Assembly (NCBI GenBank): GCA_022496805.1
Contig: CM040085.1
Span: 32,083,811 to 32,147,810 of the forward strand
Reading direction: 5' to 3'
Source: Pohlia nutans
Taxonomy: Eukaryota > Streptophyta > Bryopsida > Bryales > Mniaceae
Length of the DNA: 64,000 nt
A model generated the notes under the pieces. The model saw only the letters and a list, made by a program, of their open reading frames with translations. It did no database searches and had not been told where the DNA came from. Shown here in pieces: positions 62,601-64,000 of this stretch. The position numbers were made by a program, and so were the translations under genes. The number at the start of each line of letters is the position of its first letter. Positions within the stretch are counted from its first letter, which is position 1.

Positions 62601-64000
62601 GGGGTTGGTGAGTTTTGCATGCCAACAAAAGCATTTGTACTATATTTTTATTTTTATTTTTTGGGAAAAAAATGGCTTGAATAAAACTAAACAATTTTTG
62701 AAAAACACATGGTTGATTGATACTAAACGAAAAGTATCAGCATTCTATTCAAAATCATCTTTGAAACTGAAAATTGGTATGCCTTGTGTCGTCACAATTT
62801 CAAGCCTAATTTATTTATGTCAGTTTTTTTTGGTAAAGATCGCCATATCCAATAGATCTAGTACCATAAACCAACATCGAGTCTGCAAGCAAAAATCAAA
62901 CTTACACTCTCAAAACCTGAATATTAAATGAAAAATAGTTGATGGATGAAAAATAGTGAACTTTGATGAAAACCTAAATGAATGAAACTTTGCCGTCCAC
63001 TCTCGCGAGTTGCGCCGTAGTAATGGCTTACCAAAAATGCCAAACACTCCTATCACACTCTTTGGCGTTGTGTTTGGTTCCTAGACCGTTCACCTCCAAA
63101 CCACCTTTACACCAGCCACATCCACACCGTTCACCTCAACACGGTTTACCTTCAAACCTCCTCTTGTCGCCCTTTGCCTCAAAACTGAAAACTCGCTAAA
63201 ATAAACAATACCCAACAATATAAAATTGTTGAAAAGCACTTGGGAATCCCCAAAAATCTAAACAACATCCACAAACTAAAACTAGCCTCTACCCAAAGAA
63301 CTTGCTACACCACAAAACTTGAAGGAGAGGATTCTTTACCAAGTGAAAGCCAAAAACATTTACACAATCATACAAAGCTAACTATCTCTTACGTCATGAA
63401 AGGAGAATTCAAGAATGCAAGTGTTAAAAATGAAACCCGAAGCTTACTCAAAAACAAACAACTATAGGCAAACATACCCTCACAACAAAGGTTCGGTCCA
63501 AAAACACTCACAAGACTCGACTTGGCAAAGAATGCCAAATCAAGGGAGTTTTTGTATCTAAAACCCCAAAACCTAATTGAATGAAGTACTAAATGAATGA
63601 ATACTCCCTAAACTAAAATAGACTACATAAATTAAAATAATTTACAAAATGCATTTATCCGACATGGTTTGGCATTCGATGCTATGTCCCAGGCCCACCT
63701 TACGTGACACTAATGTTGTTGCTATAGTTATAAGAGCTTATTGTTATTTTTTAGTAAAAGCAATAAAAGCAATGGTACATTCAGAATAAAAAGTAATAAA
63801 AAAGATGAAGATGAAGGTTTCAGTTTTTTTCTCTTTATAAAATCAATAAAAACAATAACATACTTAAGGTAGAAGTAAAAAAATACAAAATGAAAGTTTC
63901 ATATCTTTGAAGTGTACCTTTTCATTTTTGGATTAAAACTCTTTGAAATGTAGTAGCTTTGCCCCCGTCGGCTCAAATCGCGTAAAATCTTCAACATATA
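62601..64000. other. Intergenic DNA at the window end
   Basis: AT-rich with one more balanced, Pro/His/Leu-rich open frame at 62978-63199 that starts and ends without supporting signals. No gene, RNA or clear repeat recognised. Confidence 0.4.

Overview
The window is nuclear DNA of a land plant. The evidence is spliceosomal genes with plant-type introns, a plant Ty1/copia element, a plant YY1-type zinc-finger gene and a plant-specific GT8 (GUX/PGSIP) glycosyltransferase gene. It also carries a complete kinesin-9 (KIF9-type) gene. That motor belongs to motile cilia and flagella and is not known from flowering plants, so the source is most likely a lineage with swimming sperm (bryophyte, lycophyte or fern). 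I cannot name the species. The DNA is AT-rich, gene-poor and dense in short inverted-repeat elements.

Layout. 1-3.3 kb: tail of an unrecognised reading frame, then non-coding DNA with two TTAA-flanked elements. 3320-8985: an intact Ty1/copia retrotransposon with identical 318-bp LTRs. 9-13 kb: non-coding DNA with simple repeats, a GC-rich patch, a diverged tandem duplication and a minisatellite. 13.4-20 kb (+): a seven-exon YY1-like transcription factor gene (903 aa). 20-26.7 kb: repeats. 26763-27143 (-): a small intronless gene with a good TATA box. 29064-43261 (+): kinesin-9 in 17 exons (650 aa), its first half inflated by small transposons. 43.3-55 kb: almost solid small inverted-repeat elements. 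55061-62.5 kb (-): a GUX-like GT8 gene in eight coding exons (about 1,123 aa), with a long 5' leader and leader introns. 62.6-64 kb: no gene seen.

Exon boundaries were built by hand from GT/AG sites, reading-frame phase and family similarity. All three large genes join in frame from start to stop. They are functionally unrelated: transcriptional regulation, flagellar motility and Golgi glycan decoration.

The most distinctive unexplained feature is a set of about 13 short elements flanked by TTAA, with ends CCCCTAA...TTAGGGG or CCCTT...AAGGG. They fall into several unrelated internal families, have the layout of non-autonomous piggyBac-type transposons, and make up roughly a tenth of the window. 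The second is a copia primer-binding site that matches the anticodon arm, not the 3' end, of plant initiator tRNA-Met.
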